Source of the DNA: CAVQCJ01 sp963711005 | GTDB taxonomy: Bacteria > Actinomycetota > Actinomycetes > Prado026 | Length of the DNA: 64,000 bases | Assembly (NCBI GenBank): GCA_963711005.1 | Contig: CAVQCJ010000004.1 | Location: 248,001-312,000 of the forward strand | Direction of reading: 5' to 3' | Part shown: positions 32,961 to 41,522 of the stretch, one piece after another | Layout of the letters: the number at the start of each line of letters is the position of its first letter | Position numbering within the stretch: position 1 is the stretch's first letter | The notes under the pieces: generated by a model | What the model saw: the letters and a program-made list of their open reading frames with translations, nothing else | What the model was told of the DNA's origin: nothing | Databases searched by the model: none | Made by a program: the position numbers and the translations under genes

Positions 32961-33011
32961 CAACGGTTGCCGGGTCTTGGTGCTGGCGCCGCGGTGGGCC
33001 ACTCTGAGGGG

Positions 33012-33236
33012 GTGGACGGGTTCGTCAGCCGGGAGCGTGCTCTCGTGCTGGCGCGCCGGTGGGCAGCCTGCGCGGAGCCGGACGTACGGGTCGAGCTCGA
33101 GGTGAGCGAGACCGACGGCGGTTACCTCGTGGACGTCGTCGCGTACCGCGGTCGGGGGCCGTTCGACCGGATCGGCGCGACGCTCGCGCTCATCGACCAC
33201 GACGGACGCATCCACGTCCTGCGCACCGTGGTCTAG
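33012..33236 (+). CDS. Small hypothetical protein
   Basis: From GTG 33012 the protein has 74 residues, with a helix (RERALVLARRWAACAE) and a beta-rich end (VELEVSETDGGYLVDVVAYR). GAGGGG lies 3-4 nt upstream. It overlaps the 3' end of convergent nagA by 4 bp. I recognise no family. Confidence 0.55.
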   Translation: MDGFVSRERALVLARRWAACAEPDVRVELEVSETDGGYLVDVVAYRGRGPFDRIGATLALIDHDGRIHVLRTVV

Positions 33237-34381
33237 CCGGCCTCGACGCCGCCCACCCAGGTCCGGCGGGGGACGAGGTCGTCGTCCCACCACACCAGGT
33301 CGGCGCAGGCGCCGGGCGCGAGCCGGCCGAGGTCGTCGCGGCCGATGAGGTCGGCCGGCACCTGGGTGGCCGACAGCAGAGCGGTCACCGGGTCCACCCC
33401 GACCGACACGACGTGGCGCACCGCGGCGTCCAGCCGCAGCGACGATCCGGCGATCGTGCCGTCCGACCGCCTCGGTACGTGGGCGTCCGGCTCGACCAGC
33501 ACGGGCATGCCGCCCAGCTCGTAGCGACCCGGCGGCATTCCGGCCGCGGCCGTCGCGTCGGTGACCAGGGCGACCCGCCGGCCGGCGGCGCGGAACACCA
33601 GGCGGACGACGGGTGCGGCGACGTGCTGCAGGTCGGCGATCAACCCGAGCGTGAACCGGTCGTCGGACAGTGCGAGTCCGGGCAGGCCCGGCTCGCGGTG
33701 GTGCAGTGCGCGCTGGGCGTTGAACAGGTGGGTGACCATCCGGGCGCCGGCGTCGGCCGCGGCGGCGGTCTGGGCTGCGGTCGCGTCCGAGTGCCCGAGG
33801 CTGACGACGACCCCGGCCGCAGCCAGGCGGCGGGTCGCCGCGAGCCCGCCGTTGCGCTCCGGCGCGAGGGTCACCATGCGCAGGACGTCCCGGGCCGGCT
33901 CCCCGGCGAGCAGCTCGTCGAGCAGCGCGTCGGCCGGGTCGACCATGAGCGACGCGTCGTGCGCGCCGGCGTGCAGCGGGCTCAGGAACGGTCCCTCCAG
34001 GTGCGCACCGAGGATGCGGGCGGCGCCGTCCCCGGTCCGGCTCCTGGCCGCCGCGGTCCGGTCCAGCGCCGCCACCAGCTCCGGCACGGCGGCGGTGACG
34101 AACGTGGGCAGGAACGCCGTGACCCCGGTGGACGCGAGCCGCCGCGCCACCAGCTCCCAGCCCGGCGGCGAGGCGGTGGCCAGGTCCACGCCGAAGGCGC
34201 CGTTCACCTGGAGGTCGACGAGCCCGGCGGTGAGCAGCCCGCCGTCGAGCCGCACATGGCCGGCGCCGGGGTCCGGGCGGCGGTCGCGCACCTCGGTGAC
34301 GAAGCCGTCGGTCACGATGACCGCACCAGGGCCGGAAAGCCTGCCGCCGACCAGGAGCCGCGGCGCCGAGACGACCGTCAA
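33233..34381 (-). CDS. nagA: N-acetylglucosamine-6-phosphate deacetylase NagA
   Basis: The 382-residue protein has metal ligands in HLEGPFLSPLHAGAHD (Glu), SLGHSDAT (His), VTHLFNAQRALHHREPG (His) and LVTDATAAAGM (Asp), in NagA order. It removes acetate from GlcNAc-6-P. The start is TTG 34381, whose TTGA overlaps the bioF stop; no other ATG or GTG comes before the fold begins at SAPRLLVGG. nagA therefore appears translationally coupled to bioF. Confidence 0.93.
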   Translation of the reverse strand: MTVVSAPRLLVGGRLSGPGAVIVTDGFVTEVRDRRPDPGAGHVRLDGGLLTAGLVDLQVNGAFGVDLATASPPGWELVARRLASTGVTAFLPTFVTAAVPELVAALDRTAAARSRTGDGAARILGAHLEGPFLSPLHAGAHDASLMVDPADALLDELLAGEPARDVLRMVTLAPERNGGLAATRRLAAAGVVVSLGHSDATAAQTAAAADAGARMVTHLFNAQRALHHREPGLPGLALSDDRFTLGLIADLQHVAAPVVRLVFRAAGRRVALVTDATAAAGMPPGRYELGGMPVLVEPDAHVPRRSDGTIAGSSLRLDAAVRHVVSVGVDPVTALLSATQVPADLIGRDDLGRLAPGACADLVWWDDDLVPRRTWVGGVEAG

Positions 34382-35547
34382 CGGACGGCCGCCCCCGAGC
34401 GCACGGTGGCTGCCGCTGCGTCGAGCGCCGCGGCGGCCAGCTCGAGATCCGGCCCGGACAGGTCGGCCCGCGCGGTCAGCCGGAGCCGGGAGACGCCGTC
34501 GGGCACGGTGGGCGGCCGGAAGCAGCCGACCCGCACGCCGCACCGGGCGGCGGCGGCGGTCGCCTGCAGCGCCGCGTCCGGAGCCCCGACGATGGCTGCG
34601 GTCACGGCGGCGTCCGGCGGGAGCGCCTCGAAGCCGGCGGCCACGGCGATCCCGTGCAGCGAGTGGGCGGCCCGTCGCGCCCTGAGCGGGAGGTCGGGGT
34701 CGGCCGCGAGCAGCCGGACGGCCGCCAGCGCGGCACCGGCGCTGCCGGGCGCGAGCGCGGTGTCGTACACGAAGCTGCGGGCGCTGTCGGCCAGGTGGTC
34801 GACGACCGCCCGGGACCCGAGCACGGCGCCGCCCTGGGCCCCGAGCGCCTTCGACAACGTCGCGGTGCGCACCAGCGCCGGGTGCCCACCGACCGCCTCG
34901 TCGGCGCAGACACCGGCACCGCCCGCCCCGAGCACGCCGAGGGCGTGCGCCTCGTCGACGAGGAGCCCGGCCCCGGCGGCCGTGGCCACCGCCAGCAGCC
35001 GGCTGACCGGAGCCCGTTCCCCGTCGACGGAGAACACCCCATCGGTGACCACGAGGGCGCGCTCCTCGGCGCGGGACGCCAGCACGGCCGCGACAGCGTC
35101 CACGTCCAGGTGCGCGACGACCACGACGCGAGCCCGGGACAGCCGGCATGCGTCCACCAGCGACGCGTGGTTGTGCGCGTCCGAGACGACGAGGGAGCCG
35201 GGACCGGTGAGCGAGACCACCGCCGCGAGGTTCGCCAGGTAGCCCGACGACAGCACCAACCCCGCCGGCGCCCCGGCCAGGGCGGCCAGCGCGTCCTCCA
35301 GCTCGGCGTGCAGGTCGGTGGAGCCGGTCACCAGCCGCGACCCGGTCGCGCCCGCGCCCCACGTACGGGTCGCGGCCACCGCCGCCTCGACGACGCGCGG
35401 GTCGCGGGCCAGGCCGAGGTAGTCGTTGGACGCCAGGTCCAGCGGCCCGGGGCCGGGCGGTCGAGGCGCCGGGGCGCGGTGCAGGCCGTCGCGGCGGCGC
35501 TGGGCCGCGCGCTCGGCCAGCCAGGCGAACGGGTCCGGCGCGGTCAC
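34378..35547 (-). CDS. bioF: 8-amino-7-oxononanoate synthase BioF
   Basis: The 389-residue protein is an alpha-oxoamine synthase: LASNDYLGLARDPRV, GATGSRLVTGSTDLH, the VDEAHALGVLG aspartate, and TLSKALGAQGG with the PLP lysine. It joins pimeloyl-thioester to alanine. CAGGAT lies seven bases before GTG 35547, so the mRNA is probably leaderless. It overlaps nagA; bioA is absent from the window. Confidence 0.94.
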   Translation of the reverse strand: MTAPDPFAWLAERAAQRRRDGLHRAPAPRPPGPGPLDLASNDYLGLARDPRVVEAAVAATRTWGAGATGSRLVTGSTDLHAELEDALAALAGAPAGLVLSSGYLANLAAVVSLTGPGSLVVSDAHNHASLVDACRLSRARVVVVAHLDVDAVAAVLASRAEERALVVTDGVFSVDGERAPVSRLLAVATAAGAGLLVDEAHALGVLGAGGAGVCADEAVGGHPALVRTATLSKALGAQGGAVLGSRAVVDHLADSARSFVYDTALAPGSAGAALAAVRLLAADPDLPLRARRAAHSLHGIAVAAGFEALPPDAAVTAAIVGAPDAALQATAAAARCGVRVGCFRPPTVPDGVSRLRLTARADLSGPDLELAAAALDAAAATVRSGAAVR

Positions 35548-35597
35548 GCCCGCGATCCTGGCACGCCGGGGTCCAAGCTCGCGCGTAGCCTTCGGCG

Positions 35598-37088
35598 GTG
35601 CCCAGTCTCAACGACGTCGCCCAACGGCACACCGAGCTGACCGAGGCGGACCTGGAGCGGCTGCACCTGCTGCTGTCGGACTGGCAGCTGCTCGCGGACC
35701 TCGCCTTCTCCGACCTTGTCCTCTGGCTGCCCACCTGGAACGGCTCCGGCTACGTGGCCGGCGCCCAGATGCGCCCGACCACCGGCTCGACAGTGTTCGG
35801 CGACGACCTGGTCGGGACCTTCCTGCCCAAGGGGCGCCGCCCGCTTCTGGACGAGGCGCTAGAGCTCGGCCGGGTGATGCGCAGCCGGACCGAGCTGGCC
35901 CTGGCCCCCGCCGAGGCGCTGCCGGTGCGCGGTCCGGACGGACGCGTGGTCGCCGTCGTCGCCCGGCACGCCGACCCAGCGACGACGCGCACCAGCGGAC
36001 GGCTGGAGGCGGCGTACCTGGAGCTGGCCGAGCGGCTCGGGGAGATGGTCGCCGAGGGGTCGTTCCCGTTCCCCGGCGGCCTGGAAGGGCTGGACTCCTC
36101 GCCCCGGGTCGGGGACGGACTGGTGCGGCTCGACACCGACGGGACGGCGTTGTACGCCAGCCCCAACGCGCTCTCCGCGTACCGCCGGCTCGGGCTGGCC
36201 GCGGACCTGGTCGGCAACCGTCTCGACACCGTCACCCGGCAGCTGGTGCCGCGCCGGGGCCCGGTCGACGAGGACCTCGCCGCTGTCGCGGGCGGCCGGA
36301 CGGCGCGCGGCGTCGAGGTCGAGGGCAAGGGCACGACCGTTCAGCTGCGCGCGATCCCGCTGCTGCAGCGCGGGGCCCGCGTCGGCGGCCTCGTGCTGGT
36401 TCGGGACGTGACCGAGCTGCGGCGACGGGAACGAGAGCTGCTGACCAAGGACGCGACCATCCGGGAGATCCACCACCGGGTGAAGAACAACCTGCAGACC
36501 GTGGCCGCGCTGCTGCGCCTTCAGGCGCGGCGGCTGGACGTCCCCGAGGGCCGCAGCGCGCTGGAGGAGGCCGTGCGGCGGGTGGGCTCCATCGCGCTCG
36601 TGCACGAGCTGCTGTCGACGGCGCCGGACGAGTCGGTGCCGTTCGACGAGGTGGCGGACCGGGTGCTGTCGATGGTGGCGGAGCTGTCCAGCCAGGGCCC
36701 GGCGCGGGCCGGGGCCGGGCCGGGCGGGGGTCCGGCGTCGGTCGTACGTCCGGTGCGGACCGGCTCCTTCGGCGACGTCCGGGCGGAGGTGGCCACCCCG
36801 CTGGCGGTGGTGCTCTCCGAGCTCGTGCAGAACGCGGTCGAGCACGGTCTGGACGGCGGGCCCGGCCTGCTCGAGGTGCGGGCCGAGCGGGCGGAGGGCA
36901 CCTTGCGCGTCGAGGTGCTGGACGACGGGGTCGGGCTGCCGGTGGGCTTCGACCTGGCGGCGTCGGACCGGCTCGGCCTCCAGATCGTCCGGACCCTGGT
37001 CGAGGGCGAGCTGGGCGGGACCCTGCTGCTGGACCGCCGCGAGGGCGGCGGCACCAGGGCCGCGGTCGACATCCCGCTCGCCGCCTGA
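35598..37088 (+). CDS. pdtaS: HisKA_2 sensor histidine kinase PdtaS
   Basis: The 496-residue protein has a GAF domain (about residues 35-150), a PAS-like domain (about 175-280), then HisKA_2 with EIHHRVKNNLQTVAALLRLQ (His292/293) and an HATPase with ELVQNAVEHG and DDGVGLP. This is the PdtaS layout; in mycobacteria it phosphorylates the RNA-binding antiterminator PdtaR. It has no membrane segments, consistent with a cytosolic sensor. A Gly/Pro-rich insert at about 372-390 is lineage-specific. TAGCCT lies 6 nt before the GTG. PdtaR is not in the window. Confidence 0.95.
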   Translation: MPSLNDVAQRHTELTEADLERLHLLLSDWQLLADLAFSDLVLWLPTWNGSGYVAGAQMRPTTGSTVFGDDLVGTFLPKGRRPLLDEALELGRVMRSRTELALAPAEALPVRGPDGRVVAVVARHADPATTRTSGRLEAAYLELAERLGEMVAEGSFPFPGGLEGLDSSPRVGDGLVRLDTDGTALYASPNALSAYRRLGLAADLVGNRLDTVTRQLVPRRGPVDEDLAAVAGGRTARGVEVEGKGTTVQLRAIPLLQRGARVGGLVLVRDVTELRRRERELLTKDATIREIHHRVKNNLQTVAALLRLQARRLDVPEGRSALEEAVRRVGSIALVHELLSTAPDESVPFDEVADRVLSMVAELSSQGPARAGAGPGGGPASVVRPVRTGSFGDVRAEVATPLAVVLSELVQNAVEHGLDGGPGLLEVRAERAEGTLRVEVLDDGVGLPVGFDLAASDRLGLQIVRTLVEGELGGTLLLDRREGGGTRAAVDIPLAA

Positions 37089-37105
37089 CCGCGGCGTACA
37101 ACGCG

Positions 37106-37143
37106 CGACGCCCGGCTGCGCGGTGGGCGCAGACCGGGCGTCG
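37106..37143. terminator. Bidirectional hairpin between pdtaS and whiB1
   Basis: CGACGCCCGG (37106-37115) pairs with CCGGGCGTCG (37134-37143), extended by an inner TGCGC/GCGCA stem after a small bulge. It lies between two convergent stops and lacks a T-run. It is the strongest terminator-like fold I found. Confidence 0.65.
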
Positions 37144-37163
37144 GCCGGTTCAGGTAGGGCTGC

Positions 37164-37415
37164 TCAGGCCATCCGGGCTCGGGCGCGAGCGGTGCGACGC
37201 TTGAGGGCGCGACGCTCGTCCTCCGACAGGCCCCCCCAGACCCCGTGGTCCTGTCCGGACTCCAGGGCCCAGCGCAGGCACTCCTCGCGGACCTCGCAGC
37301 GCATGCAGACGGCCCTGGCCTCCTCGATCTGCAGGAGCGCCGGGCCGGTGTTCCCGATCGGGAAGAACAGCTCGGGGTCCTCGTCGCGGCAGGCGGAACG
37401 GTGACGCCAGTCCAT
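37164..37415 (-). CDS. whiB1: WhiB1-type [4Fe-4S] transcription factor
   Basis: The 83-residue protein has cysteines at 9, 37, 40 and 46, GVWGGLSEDERRALKRR as the beta-turn/DNA-binding end, and DEDPELFFPIG near the start. This is the WhiB1 pattern; in mycobacteria WhiB1 is essential, binds SigA and reacts with NO. GAGGAG is 12 nt before the ATG, rather far; a TTG four codons upstream would be better spaced. A CRP-type site lies upstream. Confidence 0.95.
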   Translation of the reverse strand: MDWRHRSACRDEDPELFFPIGNTGPALLQIEEARAVCMRCEVREECLRWALESGQDHGVWGGLSEDERRALKRRTARARARMA

Positions 37416-37462
37416 GGCTTGCGCCAACTCCTCGTGTTCGCTGGGTGGATCGTTGTGGTGCT

Positions 37463-37478
37463 TGTGAACGACTTCACT
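37463..37478. promoter_or_regulatory. CRP-type site TGTGA-N6-TCACT upstream of whiB1
   Basis: TGTGA (37463-37467) and TCACT (37474-37478) are separated by six bases, matching the CRP consensus TGTGA-N6-TCACA at nine of ten fixed positions. It starts 48 bp upstream of the whiB1 ATG. In M. tuberculosis whiB1 is a known CRP (Rv3676) target. Confidence 0.7.
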
Positions 37479-37696
37479 AAGTGTCCCCGAGCACGAGGCC
37501 GGTTTCCCGGCTCGTGGACTCAGGGCTGACTTCGGGAACAACGACCGCGCAGCAGCCCGTGTTCCCCTCGCCCGCCAACCCTCGCAAAGCCCGACCGCCC
37601 ACACAAGAGTTTTGGAAACACAAGTCCCGCGTCCCCGGGTGCATTTCGTCACACGCACTTCCGGGAACCGGGTCGCCGGCCCGGGCGTCGCGCAGC

Positions 37697-38620
37697 TCAG
37701 ACGACGACGGAGAGGGCCTCCGGGTGGGCCCGGAAGTGCACGCTCACCCGGTCCCCGACCGCCTCCCCGTCCAGCTGGAGGGCGGTCGGTCGGTCGGCCC
37801 AGACGGTGAACCGGCCCAGGTCGTGGCGGGTGTAGACGTCGCGGCCGTGCACCCGGGCGCCGGGCTGGACGAACTGCCGGGCGTGCCGCAGGGTCGACAG
37901 GGTCCGCAGCCGGGTCAGCCCGAGCACGTCCAGGCCGGTGTCGAACGAGGCTTCCGGCAGGGGGTCCACCGCGAGGTTGCCCAGGTACGTCCACGGGGCG
38001 GTGTTCTGGACGATGACGAGAAACACCCCCTCGACCGCGTCCTCGTCGTCGGCCTGCACGGTCAGCCCGGGCTGTTCGCGCTCGGTCTCGCGGTAGAACT
38101 GGTTGAGCGCGGACCGCACGAACATGGTGCCGGTCGGCCGCCGCCCGCGCTCACGGCGCTGCTCGACGGCGTCGACCACCTCGGCGTCCAGGCCGAGGCC
38201 GGCGCAGAAGGTGAACCAACGCCCGTCGGCCGTGGCCAGGCCGACCCGGCGCCGCCGCCCCTCCCGCAGGGCGTCCAGGATCTGGCCGGTCGCCTCCACC
38301 GGGTCGTTGGGCAGCCCGAGCGCACGGGCGAACACGTTCGTCGAGCCACCCGGGACGACGGCGAGCGCCGGGCCGTCCGGGTCGGGGCCGTCCTCGAGCA
38401 GGCCGTTGACCGCCTCGTTGACGGTGCCGTCGCCGCCGAGGGCGATCAGCAGGTCGACCCTCTCCTTGGCGGCGCGGCGGCCGACCTCGGTGGCGTGGCC
38501 GCGGTGCGTGGTCGTCACCACCTGTACGTCCAGGTCGGCGCGCAGGGCGTGCACGAGGACGTCCCGGCTCCGGGAGGTGGTCGTCGTGGCCTTGGGGTTG
38601 ACCACCAGGAGCCCGCGCAT
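37697..38620 (-). CDS. Diacylglycerol/lipid kinase-family protein (YegS/DagK-like)
   Basis: The 307-residue protein has VNPKATTTTSRSRDVL, the GGDGTVNEAVNGLL nucleotide-binding motif near residue 62, PGGSTNVFARALGLP, and the late DGEAVG. These are diagnostic for the DAGK catalytic domain. Substrate may be diacylglycerol or another lipid; in mycobacteria the equivalent Rv3218 is uncharacterised. It is on the same strand as whiB1 and 281 bp downstream in the upstream direction. Confidence 0.9.
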   Translation of the reverse strand: MRGLLVVNPKATTTTSRSRDVLVHALRADLDVQVVTTTHRGHATEVGRRAAKERVDLLIALGGDGTVNEAVNGLLEDGPDPDGPALAVVPGGSTNVFARALGLPNDPVEATGQILDALREGRRRRVGLATADGRWFTFCAGLGLDAEVVDAVEQRRERGRRPTGTMFVRSALNQFYRETEREQPGLTVQADDEDAVEGVFLVIVQNTAPWTYLGNLAVDPLPEASFDTGLDVLGLTRLRTLSTLRHARQFVQPGARVHGRDVYTRHDLGRFTVWADRPTALQLDGEAVGDRVSVHFRAHPEALSVVV

Positions 38621-38659
38621 GGCGGTCAGCGTAAGGCAGCCGGCCAGTAGGGTCTTCGC

Positions 38660-39070
38660 GTGCTCGAGCCAGGCGACCCGAACGCGGAGCATCGTCCGCT
38701 CGCGCCGAGGGCGATGCGGATCGCGGCCGGGGTCGCGTTCCTGCAGGCGCTGGGCCTGGGGGTCTTCGCCCTCGTGGTGGTCGTCGAGGCCTTGCGCGGG
38801 GACCGGTCGTCGATGGCCAACGCGCTGCTGCTCGCGGCGCTGCTGCTCGCCTGGGCCGCGACGCTCGCGCTCTGCGCCCGCGGTCTGCTGCGGCGCCGGC
38901 GCTGGTCCCGCGCGCCGCTCGTGATGTCCGAGCTGCTGCTGCTCGCGGTCGGGATCCCCCTGGTGCAGGGGGCGGGGGCGCGCTGGGCCGGTGTGCTGCT
39001 CGTGGTGGGGGCGGTCGTCGGGCTGCTGTCGGTGCTCAGCCCGGCTGTGACGACCGAGCTCGAGGGCTGA
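38660..39070 (+). CDS. Small integral membrane protein
   Basis: The 136-residue protein has four hydrophobic helices (about residues 20-43, 55-75, 86-103, 108-128). TAGGGT lies six bases before GTG 38660, supporting this start. It seems to correspond to Rv3217c-like proteins next to the lipid kinase gene in mycobacteria. Function unknown. Confidence 0.78.
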   Translation: MLEPGDPNAEHRPLAPRAMRIAAGVAFLQALGLGVFALVVVVEALRGDRSSMANALLLAALLLAWAATLALCARGLLRRRRWSRAPLVMSELLLLAVGIPLVQGAGARWAGVLLVVGAVVGLLSVLSPAVTTELEG

Positions 39071-39092
39071 CCACCCGGCCGCGGCCGAGACG

Positions 39093-39887
39093 TCACTCGT
39101 CGTCGAGCAGCCCGGTGCGCAGCTGCGCCAGCGTGCGCGCGAGCAGCCGGGACACATGCATCTGGGAGATGCCGACCTCGTCGGCGATCTGGGACTGCGT
39201 CATGTTCCGGAAGAACCGCAGCATCAGGATCTGCCGCTCCCGCGGGGCCAGCTGCGCGAGCAGCGGGCGCAGCGACTCGCGGTACTCGACGCCTTCGAGG
39301 GCGTCGTCGTCGGTCCCGATGACGGCGAGCATGGCGGCGCCGCCCTCCTCGGAGTCGCTGCCCGCGTCCAGGGACACCGTGCTGTAGGCGTTCGCGGACT
39401 CCAGGCCCTCGAGCACCTCCTCCTCGGACACGCCGAGGCGGGCGGAGATCTCGGCCACGGTCGGAGACCGGCCCAGCGAGTGCGCGAGCTCCTCGGTCGC
39501 CGCACCCAGCGCGAGCCGGAGCTCCTGGAGCCGCCGGGGCACCCGGACCGCCCAGCCCTTGTCCCGGAAGTGCCGCTTGATCTCGCCCACCACGGTCGGC
39601 GTCGCGTACGTCGAGAACTCGACGCCACGGTCGAGGTCGAAGCGGTCGACCGACTTGATCAGGCCGATCGTGCCCACCTGGACCAGGTCGTCCAACGGCT
39701 CGCCGCGGCCGGCGAAGCGCCGGGCCAGGTGCTCGACCAGGGGAAGGTGCAGCTCGACGAGCTCGTCGCGCGCCGACTGGTGGTCGGCGCTGCCAGGCGC
39801 GGTGGCGGCGAGGAACTCGAACAGATGGCGGGATCGGGCTCTGGCGGCGGCTCGTGGGTCGGAGGTCGGGTCGACTCCGTCGCTCAC
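39093..39887 (-). CDS. sigF: Alternative sigma factor SigF (sigma-B/F/G family)
   Basis: The 264-residue protein has region 2 (DDLVQVGTIGLIKSVDRFD, EFSTYATPTVVGEIKRHFRD, the GWAVRVPRRLQEL motif), region 3 and region 4 (ERQILMLRFFRNMTQSQIAD, GISQMHVSRLLARTL). This is the general-stress SigF/SigB class. GTG 39887 overlaps the anti-sigma stop (GTGA). Length matches SigF. Confidence 0.94.
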   Translation of the reverse strand: MSDGVDPTSDPRAAARARSRHLFEFLAATAPGSADHQSARDELVELHLPLVEHLARRFAGRGEPLDDLVQVGTIGLIKSVDRFDLDRGVEFSTYATPTVVGEIKRHFRDKGWAVRVPRRLQELRLALGAATEELAHSLGRSPTVAEISARLGVSEEEVLEGLESANAYSTVSLDAGSDSEEGGAAMLAVIGTDDDALEGVEYRESLRPLLAQLAPRERQILMLRFFRNMTQSQIADEVGISQMHVSRLLARTLAQLRTGLLDDE

Positions 39888-40300
39888 GCGGACTCCGACC
39901 AACCCCGCCGCTTGCGCAACGTGACCGTGACTGTTCCGTGGTCGGCGGACGCCTCGACCTCGCCGGCCAGGGCGGTGAGCACCGTCCAGGCGAAGGAGTC
40001 CCGGGCCGGGGGGCGTCCGCTGACGCTGCTGGCCATGACCGAGACCTCCAGACAGTCCCACTCGAGCAGGAACCGGCAGGTGAGCGGCGTGCCGGTCACG
40101 ACGTCGGGGAGCAGCATCGCGCAGGCCTCGTCGACCGCGATCCGCAGGTCCTCGATCTCGTCGAGGGTGAAGTCGAGGCGGGCGGCGAGTCCGGCGGTGG
40201 CCGTGCGCAGGACCGACAGGTAGGCGGACTCGGCCGGAAGCCTCAGCTCGACGACATCGGCGGTGGACGGCTCCCCGGACCCGCTCGCGCCCTTCTGCAC
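39884..40300 (-). CDS. usfX: RsbW/UsfX-type anti-sigma factor
   Basis: The 138-residue protein is an HATPase-fold anti-sigma: LPAESAYLSVLRTATAGLAA, EIEDLRIAVDEACAMLL, and SFAWTVLTALAGEVEA. The usual N-box asparagine is absent (EACAMLL), as I recall for mycobacterial UsfX. It binds SigF; release would need an anti-anti-sigma factor, none of which is here. The start is GTG 40300, about 12 nt after GGAGG. Confidence 0.88.
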   Translation of the reverse strand: MQKGASGSGEPSTADVVELRLPAESAYLSVLRTATAGLAARLDFTLDEIEDLRIAVDEACAMLLPDVVTGTPLTCRFLLEWDCLEVSVMASSVSGRPPARDSFAWTVLTALAGEVEASADHGTVTVTLRKRRGWSESA

Positions 40301-40376
40301 TCCCTAGCCCCTCCGCCTCGGTCCCCGTGACGGTTCGAGCCTAGCGGCCCGCGCAGGTGCTCCCGACCGTCGCCGG

Positions 40377-40859
40377 TCAGCCGCCACCCATGCTGCGCAG
40401 CGGCTCGTCGGTGAGGCGGTTGACGGTCCACTCGTCCATCGAGAGGGCGCCGATCGAGCGGTAGAAGCTGATCGCCGGCTCGTTCCAGTCGAGTACCCAC
40501 CACTCCAGCCGCGCGTAGCCGCGCTCGAGGCAGATGCGCGCCAGCGTCCGCAGCAGCTCCTTCCCGTAGCCGAGCCCGCGCAGGTGCGGGCGGACGTACA
40601 GGTCCTCGAGGTAGATGCCGTGGCGGCCGCTCCAAGTGGAGAAGTTCACGTACCAGACGGCGAAGCCGCCCAGAGCGCCGTCGTGCTCGACGACGTGGCC
40701 GAAGAGCTTGGGCTCGGGCCCGAAGAGCGCGACCCGGAAGTCCTCGGCGCTGGACCGGACCTCGTGCAGCGACCGCTCGTAGTCGGCGAGCTCGCGGATC
40801 ATCGCGTGGAGCTCGTCGACCTCGTCGAACCGGATCGGCCGGATGACACCTGGGCTCAC
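40377..40859 (-). CDS. GNAT acetyltransferase, SAT/diamine type
   Basis: The 160-residue protein has YLEDLYVRPHLRGLGYGKEL (acetyl-CoA loop, residues about 82-101) and LEWWVLDWNEPAISFYRSIG. The pattern resembles spermidine/spermine or thialysine acetyltransferases. GTG 40859 overlaps the stop of the histidine-phosphatase gene upstream (GTGA). Confidence 0.87.
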   Translation of the reverse strand: MSPGVIRPIRFDEVDELHAMIRELADYERSLHEVRSSAEDFRVALFGPEPKLFGHVVEHDGALGGFAVWYVNFSTWSGRHGIYLEDLYVRPHLRGLGYGKELLRTLARICLERGYARLEWWVLDWNEPAISFYRSIGALSMDEWTVNRLTDEPLRSMGGG

Positions 40860-41464
40860 GGGAGGGGCTCCTCGGTCGGGTTGGCGATGTTCCAGCGGTG
40901 CACGCAGCGGTTGCCGTGCTCGTAGCCGAGCACGCACAGCGCCGCCGTGCCGAGCCGCAGCATCGAGCCGTCTACGACGGGTCGGCCCAGCCAGCGGGCC
41001 GCCAGGGCACGCAGCAGGTGACCGTGCGCGACCAGGACGGCGAGCTCCGCGTCGGCGGACTCCAGGCGGGCGAGCACCCGGTCGCACCGGACCGCGACGT
41101 CGTCTTGCGTCTCGCCGCCCGGGCACGGCTGGGTGAACACCGACCACCCCGGCGCCGCCTCCCGGATCTGCGCCGTGGTGAGGCCCTCGTACACCCCGTA
41201 GTCCCACTCCATGAGGTCGGCGTCGAGCTCGAACGGGCCCAGGCGGGCCAGCTCGGCCGACCGCACCGCCCGCACCAGCGGGCTGACCAGGACCAGCCGG
41301 GCGCCGGATGTAAGCCGGGTCAACCGTTCCAACGGAGCAGCCAGCGCCCGGGCCTGCCGTTTCCCGTCGGAGTCCAGCGGGACGTCCGTGCGGCCGGTGT
41401 GCTGCCCGCCCCGGGACCACTGCGTGCTCCCGTGCCGGACCAGGACGACGGTGCGCACACTCAC
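40856..41464 (-). CDS. Histidine phosphatase-family protein (PGM-like)
   Basis: The 202-residue protein has the RHG motif VLVRHGSTQWS, the second-site Glu in MEWDYGVYEG and the second His in VAHGHLLRAL. The family dephosphorylates sugar phosphates, nucleotides or other metabolites; substrate unknown. CATGCT lies seven bases before GTG 41464. It is coupled to the GNAT gene. Confidence 0.9.
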   Translation of the reverse strand: MSVRTVVLVRHGSTQWSRGGQHTGRTDVPLDSDGKRQARALAAPLERLTRLTSGARLVLVSPLVRAVRSAELARLGPFELDADLMEWDYGVYEGLTTAQIREAAPGWSVFTQPCPGGETQDDVAVRCDRVLARLESADAELAVLVAHGHLLRALAARWLGRPVVDGSMLRLGTAALCVLGYEHGNRCVHRWNIANPTEEPLP

Positions 41465-41522
41465 ACCGCACAGCATGCCGGGAACGGCGAACGCCCGCCG
41501 CCACCTGACGGACAATCGCGGG

